A stretch of DNA of 64,000 bases from Sulfurospirillum sp001602955 (GTDB lineage Bacteria; Campylobacterota; Campylobacteria; Campylobacterales; Sulfurospirillaceae): the NCBI GenBank assembly GCA_001602955.1, contig LVAC01000022.1, positions 191,721 through 255,720 of the forward strand. The letters are read 5' to 3'. Position 1 is the first letter of the stretch; each line of letters starts with the position of its first letter. A program made the translations under genes and the position numbers. The notes beneath the pieces were generated by a model. That model was given only the letters and a program-made list of their open reading frames with translations. It ran no database searches and was not told where the DNA came from. Shown in pieces: positions 9,197 through 17,308 of this stretch.

Positions 9197-9202
9197 TATA
9201 AT
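9197..9202 (+). promoter_or_regulatory. -10 box of the secG operon
   Basis: TATAAT preceded by TTTGGG, 42 bases before the secG ATG, in the 145-base gap after nrdG. It should drive the secG–frr–pyrE gene run. Confidence 0.6.
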
Positions 9203-9243
9203 CCTCAGTTCTACTAGATTATGAAACATAAAGGACATCTCAA

Positions 9244-9579
9244 ATGACCACCGTTTTATTGGTTTTACAATTTGTTTTAACCGGTATATTAACCGTTGCC
9301 GTATTACTTCAAAAAAGCTCTTCTATCGGACTTGGCGCGTATAGCGGCAGTAACGAATCGCTTTTCGGAGCAAAAGGACCAGCCGGATTTATGGCAAAAT
9401 TTACGTTTGTCGTCGGTATTCTTTTTATCGCCAATACGCTTGCGTTAGGCTATTTTTACAATCAAGATAAAAAAGTTTCGATTGCCGAAGATATCAAAAT
9501 CGAAAAAAGCGTCGTTCCGAGCACTCCGGCACCGATGCCCTCAGCTCCAAGCGCACCTGAAGCTCCCAGCACCAAATAA
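9244..9579 (+). CDS. secG: protein translocase subunit SecG
   Basis: A 111-residue inner-membrane protein with two predicted membrane helices (about residues 3-21 and 52-72). Between them LLQKSS and the glycine-rich GLGAYSGSNESLFGAKGP match the conserved SecG cytoplasmic loop. It assists SecYE in protein export. The Pro/Ala/Ser-rich tail after residue 90 is typical of the longer SecG proteins of this phylum. It starts the run secG–deacetylase–frr–pyrE. Confidence 0.92.
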   Translation: MTTVLLVLQFVLTGILTVAVLLQKSSSIGLGAYSGSNESLFGAKGPAGFMAKFTFVVGILFIANTLALGYFYNQDKKVSIAEDIKIEKSVVPSTPAPMPSAPSAPEAPSTK

Positions 9580-9582
9580 TCG

Positions 9583-10539
9583 ATGAAATTTTTTTGGTCG
9601 TTTTTGCTTCTTAGCGTAACGGTATGGGCGGATGCCCATATCTTTATCTATCATCGCTTTAACGATGATCGCTATCCCAGTACCAATACGTCGTTGCAAG
9701 AGCTACGATATGAATTTGAGTACTTTAAACGCAACGGGTACGAAGTCGTTCCGCTTGAAAAACTCGTTCAAGCACTCCGAGCAAAAGAAACGATTCCCGA
9801 CAACTGGGTCGTTCTTACGATCGACGACAATTATAAAAGTTTTTATCGACACGGACTTGCACTCTTCAAAGAGTACGGTTATGCGTTTACGATGTTTGTT
9901 TACGTCGATGCTACGGAGCAAAAATACGGCGATTATATGAGTTGGGACGAACTCAAAGAGCTTGCGAAATACGGCTCTTTAGAGTTTCACTCCATGCACC
10001 ATCCGCATATGACCGAACTGAGCGACGACGCTCTTAAAAAAGATTTCGACGAAGGATTGGCTTTATTTGAAAAACGTTTGGGCATCAAACCGCGCTACTT
10101 CTCGTATCCTTTCGGAGAGTTTAGTCCGCGCGTTAAAGCCATTGCCCAAAGCTACGGCTTCGAAGCGATTTTAAACCAAAACATGGGGGCGGTTGCTTCC
10201 TTTAGCGATCCCTTGGATTTAGACCGTTCGGCACTTGTAGGCAAAAGCGATTTAAACGCCTTTTTAAAATACAAAGCCTTGGAAGCGACATGGATCGAAC
10301 CTCAATACCTTCTCAAAGACGCTAAAGTCGATACCTTACATGTCAAAGCCAACACGAGTGCTACCAAAGGCGGTTTGTATATTAGCGGTTTTGGCTATCA
10401 AGAACTTGAACTTCAAGACGGTGTTTTTCAAGCGAATATCACTAAAATTTTGACCAAAGAGCGCACGAGACTCATCGTCTCCGTGGGCAATAAAATTTCA
10501 ACGAAACTACTCGTAAAGGATAACTATGGAACTAAGTAA
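9583..10539 (+). CDS. exported polysaccharide deacetylase family protein
   Basis: A 318-residue protein with a signal peptide (residues 1 to about 16, cut near VWADA) and a NodB-like domain. LTIDDNYKSF (about 78-87) gives the Asp-Asp of the family's first motif, and HSMHHPHM gives the zinc histidines; SYPFGEFS is a later NodB block. It probably removes acetyl or other N/O-acyl groups from a cell-envelope glycan in the periplasm; the substrate is unknown. The last 90 residues form a separate, unrecognised domain. It begins three bases after secG and overlaps frr by 14 bases. Confidence 0.82.
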   Translation: MKFFWSFLLLSVTVWADAHIFIYHRFNDDRYPSTNTSLQELRYEFEYFKRNGYEVVPLEKLVQALRAKETIPDNWVVLTIDDNYKSFYRHGLALFKEYGYAFTMFVYVDATEQKYGDYMSWDELKELAKYGSLEFHSMHHPHMTELSDDALKKDFDEGLALFEKRLGIKPRYFSYPFGEFSPRVKAIAQSYGFEAILNQNMGAVASFSDPLDLDRSALVGKSDLNAFLKYKALEATWIEPQYLLKDAKVDTLHVKANTSATKGGLYISGFGYQELELQDGVFQANITKILTKERTRLIVSVGNKISTKLLVKDNYGTK

Positions 10540-11086
10540 AGTATATGCCGAACAAAAAGAGCATATGGAAAAATGCATCTCTGCCCTTAAACGCGACTTT
10601 ATGACGATTCGTAGCGGAAAAGTCGCTATCTCGATCTTAGATAACATTCACGTCGATTACTACGGAACGCCGACGGCTTTAAATCAAGTCGCAACCGTTT
10701 TAGCAAGCGACGCTACGACGATTAGCATTACGCCGTGGGAAAAAAAAATGTTACGCGAAATCGAAAAGGCAATCATGCAAGCCAATATCGGCGTCAACCC
10801 GAATAACGACGGCGAGAGCGTCAAACTCTTCTTCCCTCCGATGACGAGTGAACAGCGAAAAGAGAGTGCAAAACAAGCCAAAATCATGGGCGATAAAGCC
10901 AAAGTTGCCGCACGTAATGTACGTAAAGATGCTAACGACCAAGTGAAAAAGCTCGAAAAAGATAAGCTGATCACCGAAGATCAATCCAAAAAAGCGCAAG
11001 ACGAGGTTCAAAAAATTACCGATGCGACGGTCGCGAAAATAGACGACTTGGTCAAAGACAAAGAAGCTGAATTGCTCAAAATTTAA
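10526..11086 (+). CDS. frr: ribosome recycling factor
   Basis: A 186-residue protein of the usual RRF length, which together with EF-G splits ribosomes after termination. The N-terminal MRSGKV-type stretch appears as TIRSGKVAISIL, and the family blocks LNQVATVLASDATTISITPW and GVNPNNDGE are present, with the long charged C-terminal helices. The start lies within the end of the deacetylase gene, so it is probably coupled to it. An essential housekeeping gene embedded in a secG–pyrE operon. Confidence 0.95.
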   Translation: MELSKVYAEQKEHMEKCISALKRDFMTIRSGKVAISILDNIHVDYYGTPTALNQVATVLASDATTISITPWEKKMLREIEKAIMQANIGVNPNNDGESVKLFFPPMTSEQRKESAKQAKIMGDKAKVAARNVRKDANDQVKKLEKDKLITEDQSKKAQDEVQKITDATVAKIDDLVKDKEAELLKI

Positions 11087-11094
11087 GGGTTCGT

Positions 11095-11703
11095 ATGCAA
11101 ATCGAAAACATTTATAAAGAAGCTAACGCGCTTTTAGAAGGACATTTTTTACTTAGTAGCGGTAAACATTCTCGTTTTTACCTTCAAAGTGCCAAAGTTT
11201 TAGAAGACCCTAAAGTCGCCGAAGAGCTTGCCGTTGCACTCGCAAAAATGATTCAAGCCTACGGACTGGAAATCGACACCGTCTGTTCTCCCGCTCTTGG
11301 CGGCGTATTGGCGGGATATGAGTTAGCACGGGCACTGGGCAAACGTTTTATTTTTGCCGAACGCGTCGGCGGAGAGATGACGATTCGTCGCGGTTTTGAC
11401 GTGAAAAAAGGCGAGAAAATCTTGGTCTGCGAAGATATTATCACGACAGGCGGTTCCGCACTTGAAGCGGCAAACGTCGCTCAAAGTATGGGCGGTATTA
11501 TCGTCGGATTTGCGGCCCTTGCCAATCGCGGTTTTTGCAAACGCGTCGGAAGCGATTTGGAAGCAAAACCGACATGTAAGCTTCCAAACGACGCACCGTT
11601 TTTTGCTTTGGCCGATTTTGAGTTTGACATCTACGATCCAAGCGATTGCCCTTTGTGCAAAGAAGGAAGCATCGCATACAAACCCGGCAGTCGAGGAAAC
11701 TAA
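11095..11703 (+). CDS. pyrE: orotate phosphoribosyltransferase
   Basis: A 202-residue enzyme that joins orotate to PRPP to give OMP in pyrimidine synthesis. The PRPP-binding motif is seen as ILVCEDIITTGGSALEA (about residues 109-125), and SGKHSRFYLQ near residue 22 is the conserved N-terminal block. A C-terminal pair of cysteines (CPLC) is an addition seen in relatives from thermophiles and Campylobacterota. Eight bases separate it from frr and six from the RDD gene, consistent with one operon. Confidence 0.93.
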   Translation: MQIENIYKEANALLEGHFLLSSGKHSRFYLQSAKVLEDPKVAEELAVALAKMIQAYGLEIDTVCSPALGGVLAGYELARALGKRFIFAERVGGEMTIRRGFDVKKGEKILVCEDIITTGGSALEAANVAQSMGGIIVGFAALANRGFCKRVGSDLEAKPTCKLPNDAPFFALADFEFDIYDPSDCPLCKEGSIAYKPGSRGN

Positions 11704-11709
11704 GCATTG

Positions 11710-12171
11710 ATGCGATGGCGTGAGGCGAAAAAAGGCGGCTTAAAAGCACCGATTGCGAAACGGTCAACCGATCGTATCGCACCTTTTTCCAAGCGCGCCA
11801 AGGCATTTATCGTCGATTCGTTTATGCTTCTCATGCCGATTCTTTACGTTGTATTCTATCTCGTTTTCGGTTCACGCGAAGGCTTTGCGCAACACTGGGG
11901 ATTAGGATGGCTGCTCGTCTTAGTTCCGTACGGCCTCGTAACGACGCTCTTTTTTTCCAAAACGGCGCAAACACCCGGTTTTAAAGCTTATGATATCGAG
12001 CTTAAAGACCCTCAAACACTTCGTACGCCGTCTCTTGCGATGTTGCTGATACGCTATCTTGCGGCACTGCTTACATGTATAACGCTCATCGGACTTTTGC
12101 TCCCTTTGCTACGCAAAGACCGCCGTACGCTTTACGATCTTCTTAGCCGTAGCGTGCCTCTTTGTAAGTAA
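11710..12171 (+). CDS. RDD-family membrane protein
   Basis: A 153-residue membrane protein with an RDD domain. The family motif is represented by KAFIVDSFML (Arg and Asp of the first helix), GFKAYDIEL and the terminal DRRTLYDLLSRS block. Three hydrophobic segments span about residues 35-55, 67-88 and 115-137. The function of most RDD proteins is unknown. ATG at 11710 is preferred to the TTG immediately before it. It is co-directional with pyrE and the following transporter. Confidence 0.8.
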   Translation: MRWREAKKGGLKAPIAKRSTDRIAPFSKRAKAFIVDSFMLLMPILYVVFYLVFGSREGFAQHWGLGWLLVLVPYGLVTTLFFSKTAQTPGFKAYDIELKDPQTLRTPSLAMLLIRYLAALLTCITLIGLLLPLLRKDRRTLYDLLSRSVPLCK

Positions 12172-12175
12172 GCCC

Positions 12176-13264
12176 GTGATTTTTACTAAAATTTCGAGTT
12201 TCTTCTTTTTCTATTTCGTCGTGACCGGCGTGTATGTCATTTTTATGCCTAAAATGCTTCAAACCATCGGCTATAACGCTTTTCAAATCGGTGCCGTCTT
12301 TGCGCTCGCCCCGTTGATGCGTTTCATCGTTCCGTTTTTTTTCCTAAAACATTTTGAACTCTCTCGCAAGGTCTTTTATACCGCTTTACTCGGTGCGATC
12401 GGAGCCATAGTACTTTTTTATCCTACAATCGAACATTTTTACCTTTTCATGCTTCCCAATATGCTTTTAGGAGCGTGTTTGGGTATGATCTTGCCTTACG
12501 TTGAGACGTACGCAATGGAACATCTTAAAAAAGAGCATTTCGGCCGTGCTCGACTTTTCGGCTCGATCGGCTTCATGGCAATCGGCATCATTCTTGCGCG
12601 TCGCTTGGAGCATTTCGACAACGCTTTGCACTACCTTTTGGCGGCGATCGTACTCACGGCGGCATCGGCATATTGGCTTACGCGCCGTAACGCTCTTTTA
12701 TCGGCACCGACCGTTTCAAATACGACTTTCCGATTTTCGCATGCTACGTTTTTGTGGATCAGTTTTTTTCTGATGCAAGTAAGTTTCGGCGCGTTTTACA
12801 ACTTTTTTACCATTTACGAAACCGCTCACGGTATCAGTTTAGAGACAACCAGCTATTTGTGGGCTTTTGGCGTCATTTGCGAAATTATTCTGTTTTATTT
12901 TCAAGCACCGCTTCTCAAACGTTTTACGCTTTTAAGCCTTCTGAAATTCGGCGTTTTAAGTGCCGCCGTTCGATGGTTCTTGCTTTTTTTATTTCCCTCG
13001 TCGCTTTTGGCTTCTTACGCAACGCAATCCTTGCATGCATTTAGTTTTGCACTGCACCATACCGCAGCTTTGAGCTTACTCTATACGCTCTACGCACACA
13101 AAAAGCTTGCGGCACAGTTTTATTACGGGCTTTCTTTCGGATTGGGAGGATTTGCGGGTGCATTGATCGCAGGTAATTTTTACGGTCCAAGGCTTTACAT
13201 GTACGCCGGTTTGATAGCGTTACTTTCGCTTGGAAGCCTTTTCTTTTTCAAGGAGAAAGAATAA
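12176..13264 (+). CDS. MFS_1-like transporter
   Basis: A 362-residue protein with about eleven or twelve hydrophobic segments. The N terminus (FFFYFVVTGVYVIFMPKML) and GLSFGLGGFAGALIAG near residue 320 resemble the 3-phenylpropionate/nucleoside-type MFS_1-like family. The substrate cannot be inferred. It starts with GTG four bases after the RDD gene, which suggests coupling, and its last 17 bases overlap the end of the convergent FliL-like gene. Confidence 0.75.
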   Translation: MIFTKISSFFFFYFVVTGVYVIFMPKMLQTIGYNAFQIGAVFALAPLMRFIVPFFFLKHFELSRKVFYTALLGAIGAIVLFYPTIEHFYLFMLPNMLLGACLGMILPYVETYAMEHLKKEHFGRARLFGSIGFMAIGIILARRLEHFDNALHYLLAAIVLTAASAYWLTRRNALLSAPTVSNTTFRFSHATFLWISFFLMQVSFGAFYNFFTIYETAHGISLETTSYLWAFGVICEIILFYFQAPLLKRFTLLSLLKFGVLSAAVRWFLLFLFPSSLLASYATQSLHAFSFALHHTAALSLLYTLYAHKKLAAQFYYGLSFGLGGFAGALIAGNFYGPRLYMYAGLIALLSLGSLFFFKEKE

Positions 13265-13703
13265 AATTCTTAAGATAAATCGTCTCGACTTCGTACCCGA
13301 AATTCTCTTCGAGCATACCTATTAATTCGCTTTTTAAACGCTCTTTCCCCTCTAAGGTATCCAGCCCGTTGGAGTCCATCGTATTGAGGTACTGCAAAAC
13401 GGCGTTTCGAACGTTTTCCATATTGCCTTTGAGGGCTTTTTTGCCGTTAGCGTTTTTCATAATCAGGGCAATATCGGCTTTCATTATTTTGAATTTTTGC
13501 GAGCGGATATTGATATAAATCGTATCCAAGTTGACCTCATTGGCATCGGTGCTGACGTTCGTCGCTTTGGTTGTTGAAGCAACGTTTTCGTATGAAGAAA
13601 CCGATGAATCTTCTTTGAGCATATAGCGAATCGTCCAAAAACCGATACCGATGAGCAAAATGATAAATCCCAACGTAATTTTGAGCAATTTTTCATTGAG
13701 CAT
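13248..13703 (-). CDS. FliL-like single-pass membrane protein
   Basis: A 151-residue protein with one N-terminal membrane helix (about 7-25), a low-complexity linker and a C-terminal domain resembling FliL, with the family-like ending ENVRNAVLQYL...LKSELIGMLEENFGYEVETIYLKNFI in outline. FliL supports the flagellar stator ring. Its gene neighbours here are not flagellar but lemA and DUF3137, with which it shares an operon (its ATG abuts the DUF3137 stop). It may be the true FliL or a paralogue; I cannot decide without the rest of the genome. Confidence 0.62.
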   Translation of the reverse strand: MLNEKLLKITLGFIILLIGIGFWTIRYMLKEDSSVSSYENVASTTKATNVSTDANEVNLDTIYINIRSQKFKIMKADIALIMKNANGKKALKGNMENVRNAVLQYLNTMDSNGLDTLEGKERLKSELIGMLEENFGYEVETIYLKNFILSP

Positions 13704-14668
13704 TAGCGTTTACTCCATAATTTTTCATTGAGTTTGAGTTCTTCAACGATCCCGACGACCGTATTGAGAAGTTGAAAATACTCTTTAATATACGAAAATT
13801 CCAATAACGAACGTGTTAATATCGGCTCAAAAAGAGATTTTGTGTAGGCAATAGCAATATAAATTCGCGAAGCGACGAAAGAGAGATAGATCGGTCGGTT
13901 AATTTTTCGTTGAAGAAGCACGATTTTTTCCATGAAGGAATGTGAAAGAATATAGCGGCTCTCTATCGGATCGTCCCCGTAAACGACGAAAATCTTTTCG
14001 AATTCGGCATGATCGAGCTTCATCAGTGATCCTCTGGCGACGTTCATGCGCTGAACCCATGTTCCTAAAACGCCCAAAGTTCGCTCCGCCGTGTCGGGTA
14101 AAACCACCGTTTTGCCTTTAAAGGCTTTATTGAAGTCGGCGCAAAAGAACAGCCCTTGAAAAATCGTTTCCCACCGTTCTCTTCCTTTGCTATCGCGCTC
14201 TTTTTGTTGCGTATGCAAAAAACTGAACCTCACGTCGACTTTCGCAATCGAACCGCTTACCAGATCGCTTCCTTCAAATCGATCGTAATCTTCCAAAAAA
14301 AGCTCGCTTTTTCGGTACGCTTCTTCATCGATGGCACTTTCTTTGCGATACGAAAGCGATGCATCGATTTGATAAAGCAGCTTTTCGATCACCTGATCTT
14401 TAAAGAGTGCCGTAAAACCCGCTTTTTCGTGACGGTAGACAAACATAAAAATCAAAAAGCCGCTCATAGCACTGAGTAAGCCTGCCTGCAAAGGTGCAAA
14501 ATGCATGTGTTGATGTAAAGCGGTAAAAAAAACGACCGCTCCTATGCTCATAAAAAGAACGACCGTTTGGAGCTTTTTGACGATGCGCTTGCGTTCCTCT
14601 TCCAAAGGGAAGAGTGCTTCTTGCATCGTTTCGTAGTAGTATTCAAGCAGCGATGAAAGCGTCGCCAT
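13703..14668 (-). CDS. DUF3137-domain membrane protein
   Basis: A 321-residue protein with two membrane helices near the N terminus (about 33-51 and 60-78) and a soluble C-terminal part. The order of features, VRFSFLHTQQKERDSKGR followed by FQGLFFCADFNKAFKGKTVVLPD, matches the DUF3137 family, whose members often sit beside lemA. Function unknown. The gene lies 19 bases after lemA and its stop shares a base with the FliL-like start, so the three genes form one unit. Confidence 0.75.
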   Translation of the reverse strand: MATLSSLLEYYYETMQEALFPLEEERKRIVKKLQTVVLFMSIGAVVFFTALHQHMHFAPLQAGLLSAMSGFLIFMFVYRHEKAGFTALFKDQVIEKLLYQIDASLSYRKESAIDEEAYRKSELFLEDYDRFEGSDLVSGSIAKVDVRFSFLHTQQKERDSKGRERWETIFQGLFFCADFNKAFKGKTVVLPDTAERTLGVLGTWVQRMNVARGSLMKLDHAEFEKIFVVYGDDPIESRYILSHSFMEKIVLLQRKINRPIYLSFVASRIYIAIAYTKSLFEPILTRSLLEFSYIKEYFQLLNTVVGIVEELKLNEKLWSKR

Positions 14669-14687
14669 GATACGAAGGGGGCGTTAA

Positions 14688-15242
14688 CTAACGAAAAAGA
14701 TTTTTGACGTTGACGTTCTCACGCTCCGCAACGTCAATACGCAACACTTCTTTTTTCTCCAAGTGCATAAAACCCGCAAGTACATTGGTAGGGAACATCT
14801 CAAGCGCGTTATTATAATCGGTAACGCTTTGATTGTAAGCACGACGTGCGGCGGAGATTTGCTCTTCGACCTCATGAAGCGTATGTTGAAGATGTAGAAA
14901 ATTTTCGTTTGCCTTGAGTATCGGATAGTTTTCAACCGTTACCATCAGTGATCCCAACATGGACGAGAGTTCTTTGTCCAATGCCATCTTTTCTTGGGCA
15001 TTAAGGCTCGGTTGAAGGGCTTGAGAACGTAAAGAAGTGATTTTTTCTAAAGTTCCCGCTTCGTGAAGCATATACTCTTTGAGCGTCGCGACAAGATTGG
15101 GAATCAGATCATAACGTTTTTTCAAAACCGCGTCGAGTCCTGCAAAGATATTATCGACTTGATTTTTTTTAGAAATTAACGTGTTGTACAAAACGATAAA
15201 AATGAAAAGCAGTGCACCGCCGATGATCAAAAACGTTTCCAC
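14688..15242 (-). CDS. lemA: LemA family protein
   Basis: A 184-residue protein with an N-terminal membrane helix (about 2-20) and a long helical domain. The family motif NTLISKKNQVDNIFAGLDAV and KKRYDLIPNLVATLKEYM is clear, and RRAYNQSVTDYNNALEMFPTN is the usual C-terminal block. The start is GTG at 15242, with AGGAGG six bases upstream; an upstream in-frame extension has no such site. LemA proteins have an outside-facing helical bundle and unknown function. First gene of the lemA–DUF3137–FliL-like operon. Confidence 0.88.
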   Translation of the reverse strand: METFLIIGGALLFIFIVLYNTLISKKNQVDNIFAGLDAVLKKRYDLIPNLVATLKEYMLHEAGTLEKITSLRSQALQPSLNAQEKMALDKELSSMLGSLMVTVENYPILKANENFLHLQHTLHEVEEQISAARRAYNQSVTDYNNALEMFPTNVLAGFMHLEKKEVLRIDVAERENVNVKNLFR

Positions 15243-15262
15243 GATAAACCTCCTTATAACAT

Positions 15263-15300
15263 GGGCTCTGTCAAGTCTACATGTAGATTCGGCAGAGCCC
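15263..15300 (-). terminator. hairpin between typA and lemA
   Basis: GGGCTCTG and CAGAGCCC form a perfect 8-bp stem around a loop that itself contains the palindrome CTACATGTAG. It lies just after typA on the minus strand and just before the lemA ribosome-binding site. There is no U-run after it, so it could be a processing or attenuation structure instead of a full terminator. Confidence 0.5.
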
Positions 15301-15314
15301 TCGATCAAGCTATA

Positions 15315-17114
15315 TTAACGACTCATACGTTTACGTTGCGTCGGATCTAAGTATTTTTTACGAATGCGAATATTTAAAGGCGTCACTTCGACAAGTTCAT
15401 CGTTTTCAATCCACTCAAGTGCTAGCTCAAGGTTCATTTTTCGAGGCGGAACCAGTTTAATCGCTTCATCGGCACCGCTACTTCTAACGTTGCTTTGCGG
15501 CTTGCCTTTAATCGGATTGACGTCCAAATCGTTCGGACGTGAATGTTCGCCGATAATCATACCCGAATAGACTTTAACCTGTGCATCGATAAACAAAACG
15601 CCTCTTTCTTGCAAGCTAAAGAGTGAATAACCCATCGCCGTACCCGTTTCCATAGAGGTCAATGCACCGTTTTTACGGTGTTCGACTTCGCCGCTCAGCG
15701 GACGGAATTCTAAAAATGAATGGTTCATAACGCCTTCGCCTTTAGTATCGGTCAAAAACTGTCCGCGAAAGCCGATAAGACCGCGCGCGGGAATTTCGAA
15801 CTCGATTCTCGTCTGTCCGTCGCCCGTCGGATTCATCGTCTTCATTTCCGCTTTTTTACGGCCGAGTTTTTCGATAACCGTTCCGGTAAATTCGTCAGGC
15901 ACGTCAATGACCAAGTGCTCGTAAGGTTCCATTTTGACGCCATTTTCTTCCCTGATGATAACTTCGGGACGACCAAGGGAAAACTCATACCCTTCGCGAC
16001 GCATATTTTCCGCTAAGATCGTAATTTGCAACTCGCCGCGGCCGGAAACTTTAAATTTACCTTCGCCCTCGGACTCGTATTTCATCGCAATATTGGTTTT
16101 CATCTCGGATTCTAAACGCTCGGATAGTTTATTGGAAGTAACGTATTTGCCGTCAAGTCCCGCAAACGGAGAGTCGTTAACCGCAAAAACAACCGAAAGC
16201 GTAGGCTCTTCGATATGTAAAGGATCAAGCGGCATCGGATTATTCGGATCAACGATACTATCGCCGACGTCGAGCGTCTCAAAACCGGCAACCGCAACGA
16301 TATCACCACTTTCGGCTTCGTTAATATCGATACGATCCAAACCGTGAAAACCAATCAATTTAGAGATACGTCCACGCGTTTGTTCTCCGCTCGCTTTGGC
16401 AAGCATTACGGTTTCGTTCTTTTTAATCGTACCGTTAAAAATACGCGCAATACCGATTTTACCGACGTAATTATCGTAATCAAGGGTAAATACCTGTAGT
16501 TGAAGCGGATTTTCGGGTTTACCCGAAGGTGCGGGGACATGTTTGATAATCGTCTCAAACAAAGGTTCTAAGTTTTTGTTTTCGTCGCTCATATCGTACT
16601 TGGCGTAACCGTCGCGCGCCGCGGCGTAAACGATGGGAAATTCCAACTGCTGCTCGTTCGCACCGAGCGCAACGAGAAGATCGAACACTTCATCGACAAC
16701 GCGATCGGGATCGGCGGCAGGTTTGTCGATTTTATTAACGACGACGATCGGACACAAGCCCAAACTTAACGCTTTTTTAACGACAAACTTGGTCTGAGGC
16801 ATAACGCCCTCTTGTGCATCGACTAACAATAAAACACCGTCGACCATTTTTAAAACACGCTCAACTTCACCACCGAAATCCGCGTGGCCCGGAGTGTCGA
16901 TAATGTTGATTTTCGTCTCTTTATAGCGAATCGCCGTATTTTTAGAAAGGATGGTAATGCCGCGTTCTTTCTCAAGATCGTTGCTATCCATCGCTCTTTC
17001 TTCGACTTTTTGGTGTGCGCTAAAGGTCCCCGATTGTTTCAACAACTCGTCGACCAAAGTAGTTTTGCCGTGGTCAACGTGCGCGATTACGGCAATATTT
17101 CTAAACTCTTGCAA
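15315..17114 (-). CDS. typA: ribosome-associated GTPase TypA/BipA
   Basis: A 599-residue translational GTPase. The G1 loop AHVDHGKTTL (residues 9-18), G2/G3 region with DTPGHADFGGEVERVL, and NKIDKP (G4) are typical, followed by EF-G-like domains and the BipA-specific C-terminal domain that ends in IRIRKKYLDP. It binds the ribosome and affects assembly and stress adaptation. Monocistronic or linked to lemA; it is divergent from the fliK operon. Confidence 0.95.
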   Translation of the reverse strand: MQEFRNIAVIAHVDHGKTTLVDELLKQSGTFSAHQKVEERAMDSNDLEKERGITILSKNTAIRYKETKINIIDTPGHADFGGEVERVLKMVDGVLLLVDAQEGVMPQTKFVVKKALSLGLCPIVVVNKIDKPAADPDRVVDEVFDLLVALGANEQQLEFPIVYAAARDGYAKYDMSDENKNLEPLFETIIKHVPAPSGKPENPLQLQVFTLDYDNYVGKIGIARIFNGTIKKNETVMLAKASGEQTRGRISKLIGFHGLDRIDINEAESGDIVAVAGFETLDVGDSIVDPNNPMPLDPLHIEEPTLSVVFAVNDSPFAGLDGKYVTSNKLSERLESEMKTNIAMKYESEGEGKFKVSGRGELQITILAENMRREGYEFSLGRPEVIIREENGVKMEPYEHLVIDVPDEFTGTVIEKLGRKKAEMKTMNPTGDGQTRIEFEIPARGLIGFRGQFLTDTKGEGVMNHSFLEFRPLSGEVEHRKNGALTSMETGTAMGYSLFSLQERGVLFIDAQVKVYSGMIIGEHSRPNDLDVNPIKGKPQSNVRSSGADEAIKLVPPRKMNLELALEWIENDELVEVTPLNIRIRKKYLDPTQRKRMSR

Positions 17115-17245
17115 AAAATTCTCCTCGTTATCTTAGCTTTTACATCTCTTAATAAAACATACGTGGCAGGTGTAGTTCGAAGAAGTAATATGTTTCATTA
17201 TACCATTTTCTCGCTAAATTTACATGTAAAGCTTTGTTACCGATG

Positions 17246-17261
17246 TGGAATGAAGATTGCT
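17246..17261 (+). promoter_or_regulatory. sigma-54 promoter of the fliK–flgD–flgE-like operon
   Basis: TGGAATGAAGATTGCT matches TGGNNN-N5-TTGCW with the GG and GC doublets exactly 12 bases apart, as RpoN requires. It ends about 48 bases before the fliK start. Hook genes are RpoN-dependent in Campylobacter and Helicobacter, so FlgSR/RpoN control is expected. Confidence 0.8.
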
Positions 17262-17308
17262 TGTTAAAAGCGTGGAATTATCTAAAATTTGAGTATAAGG
17301 CAATGAAC

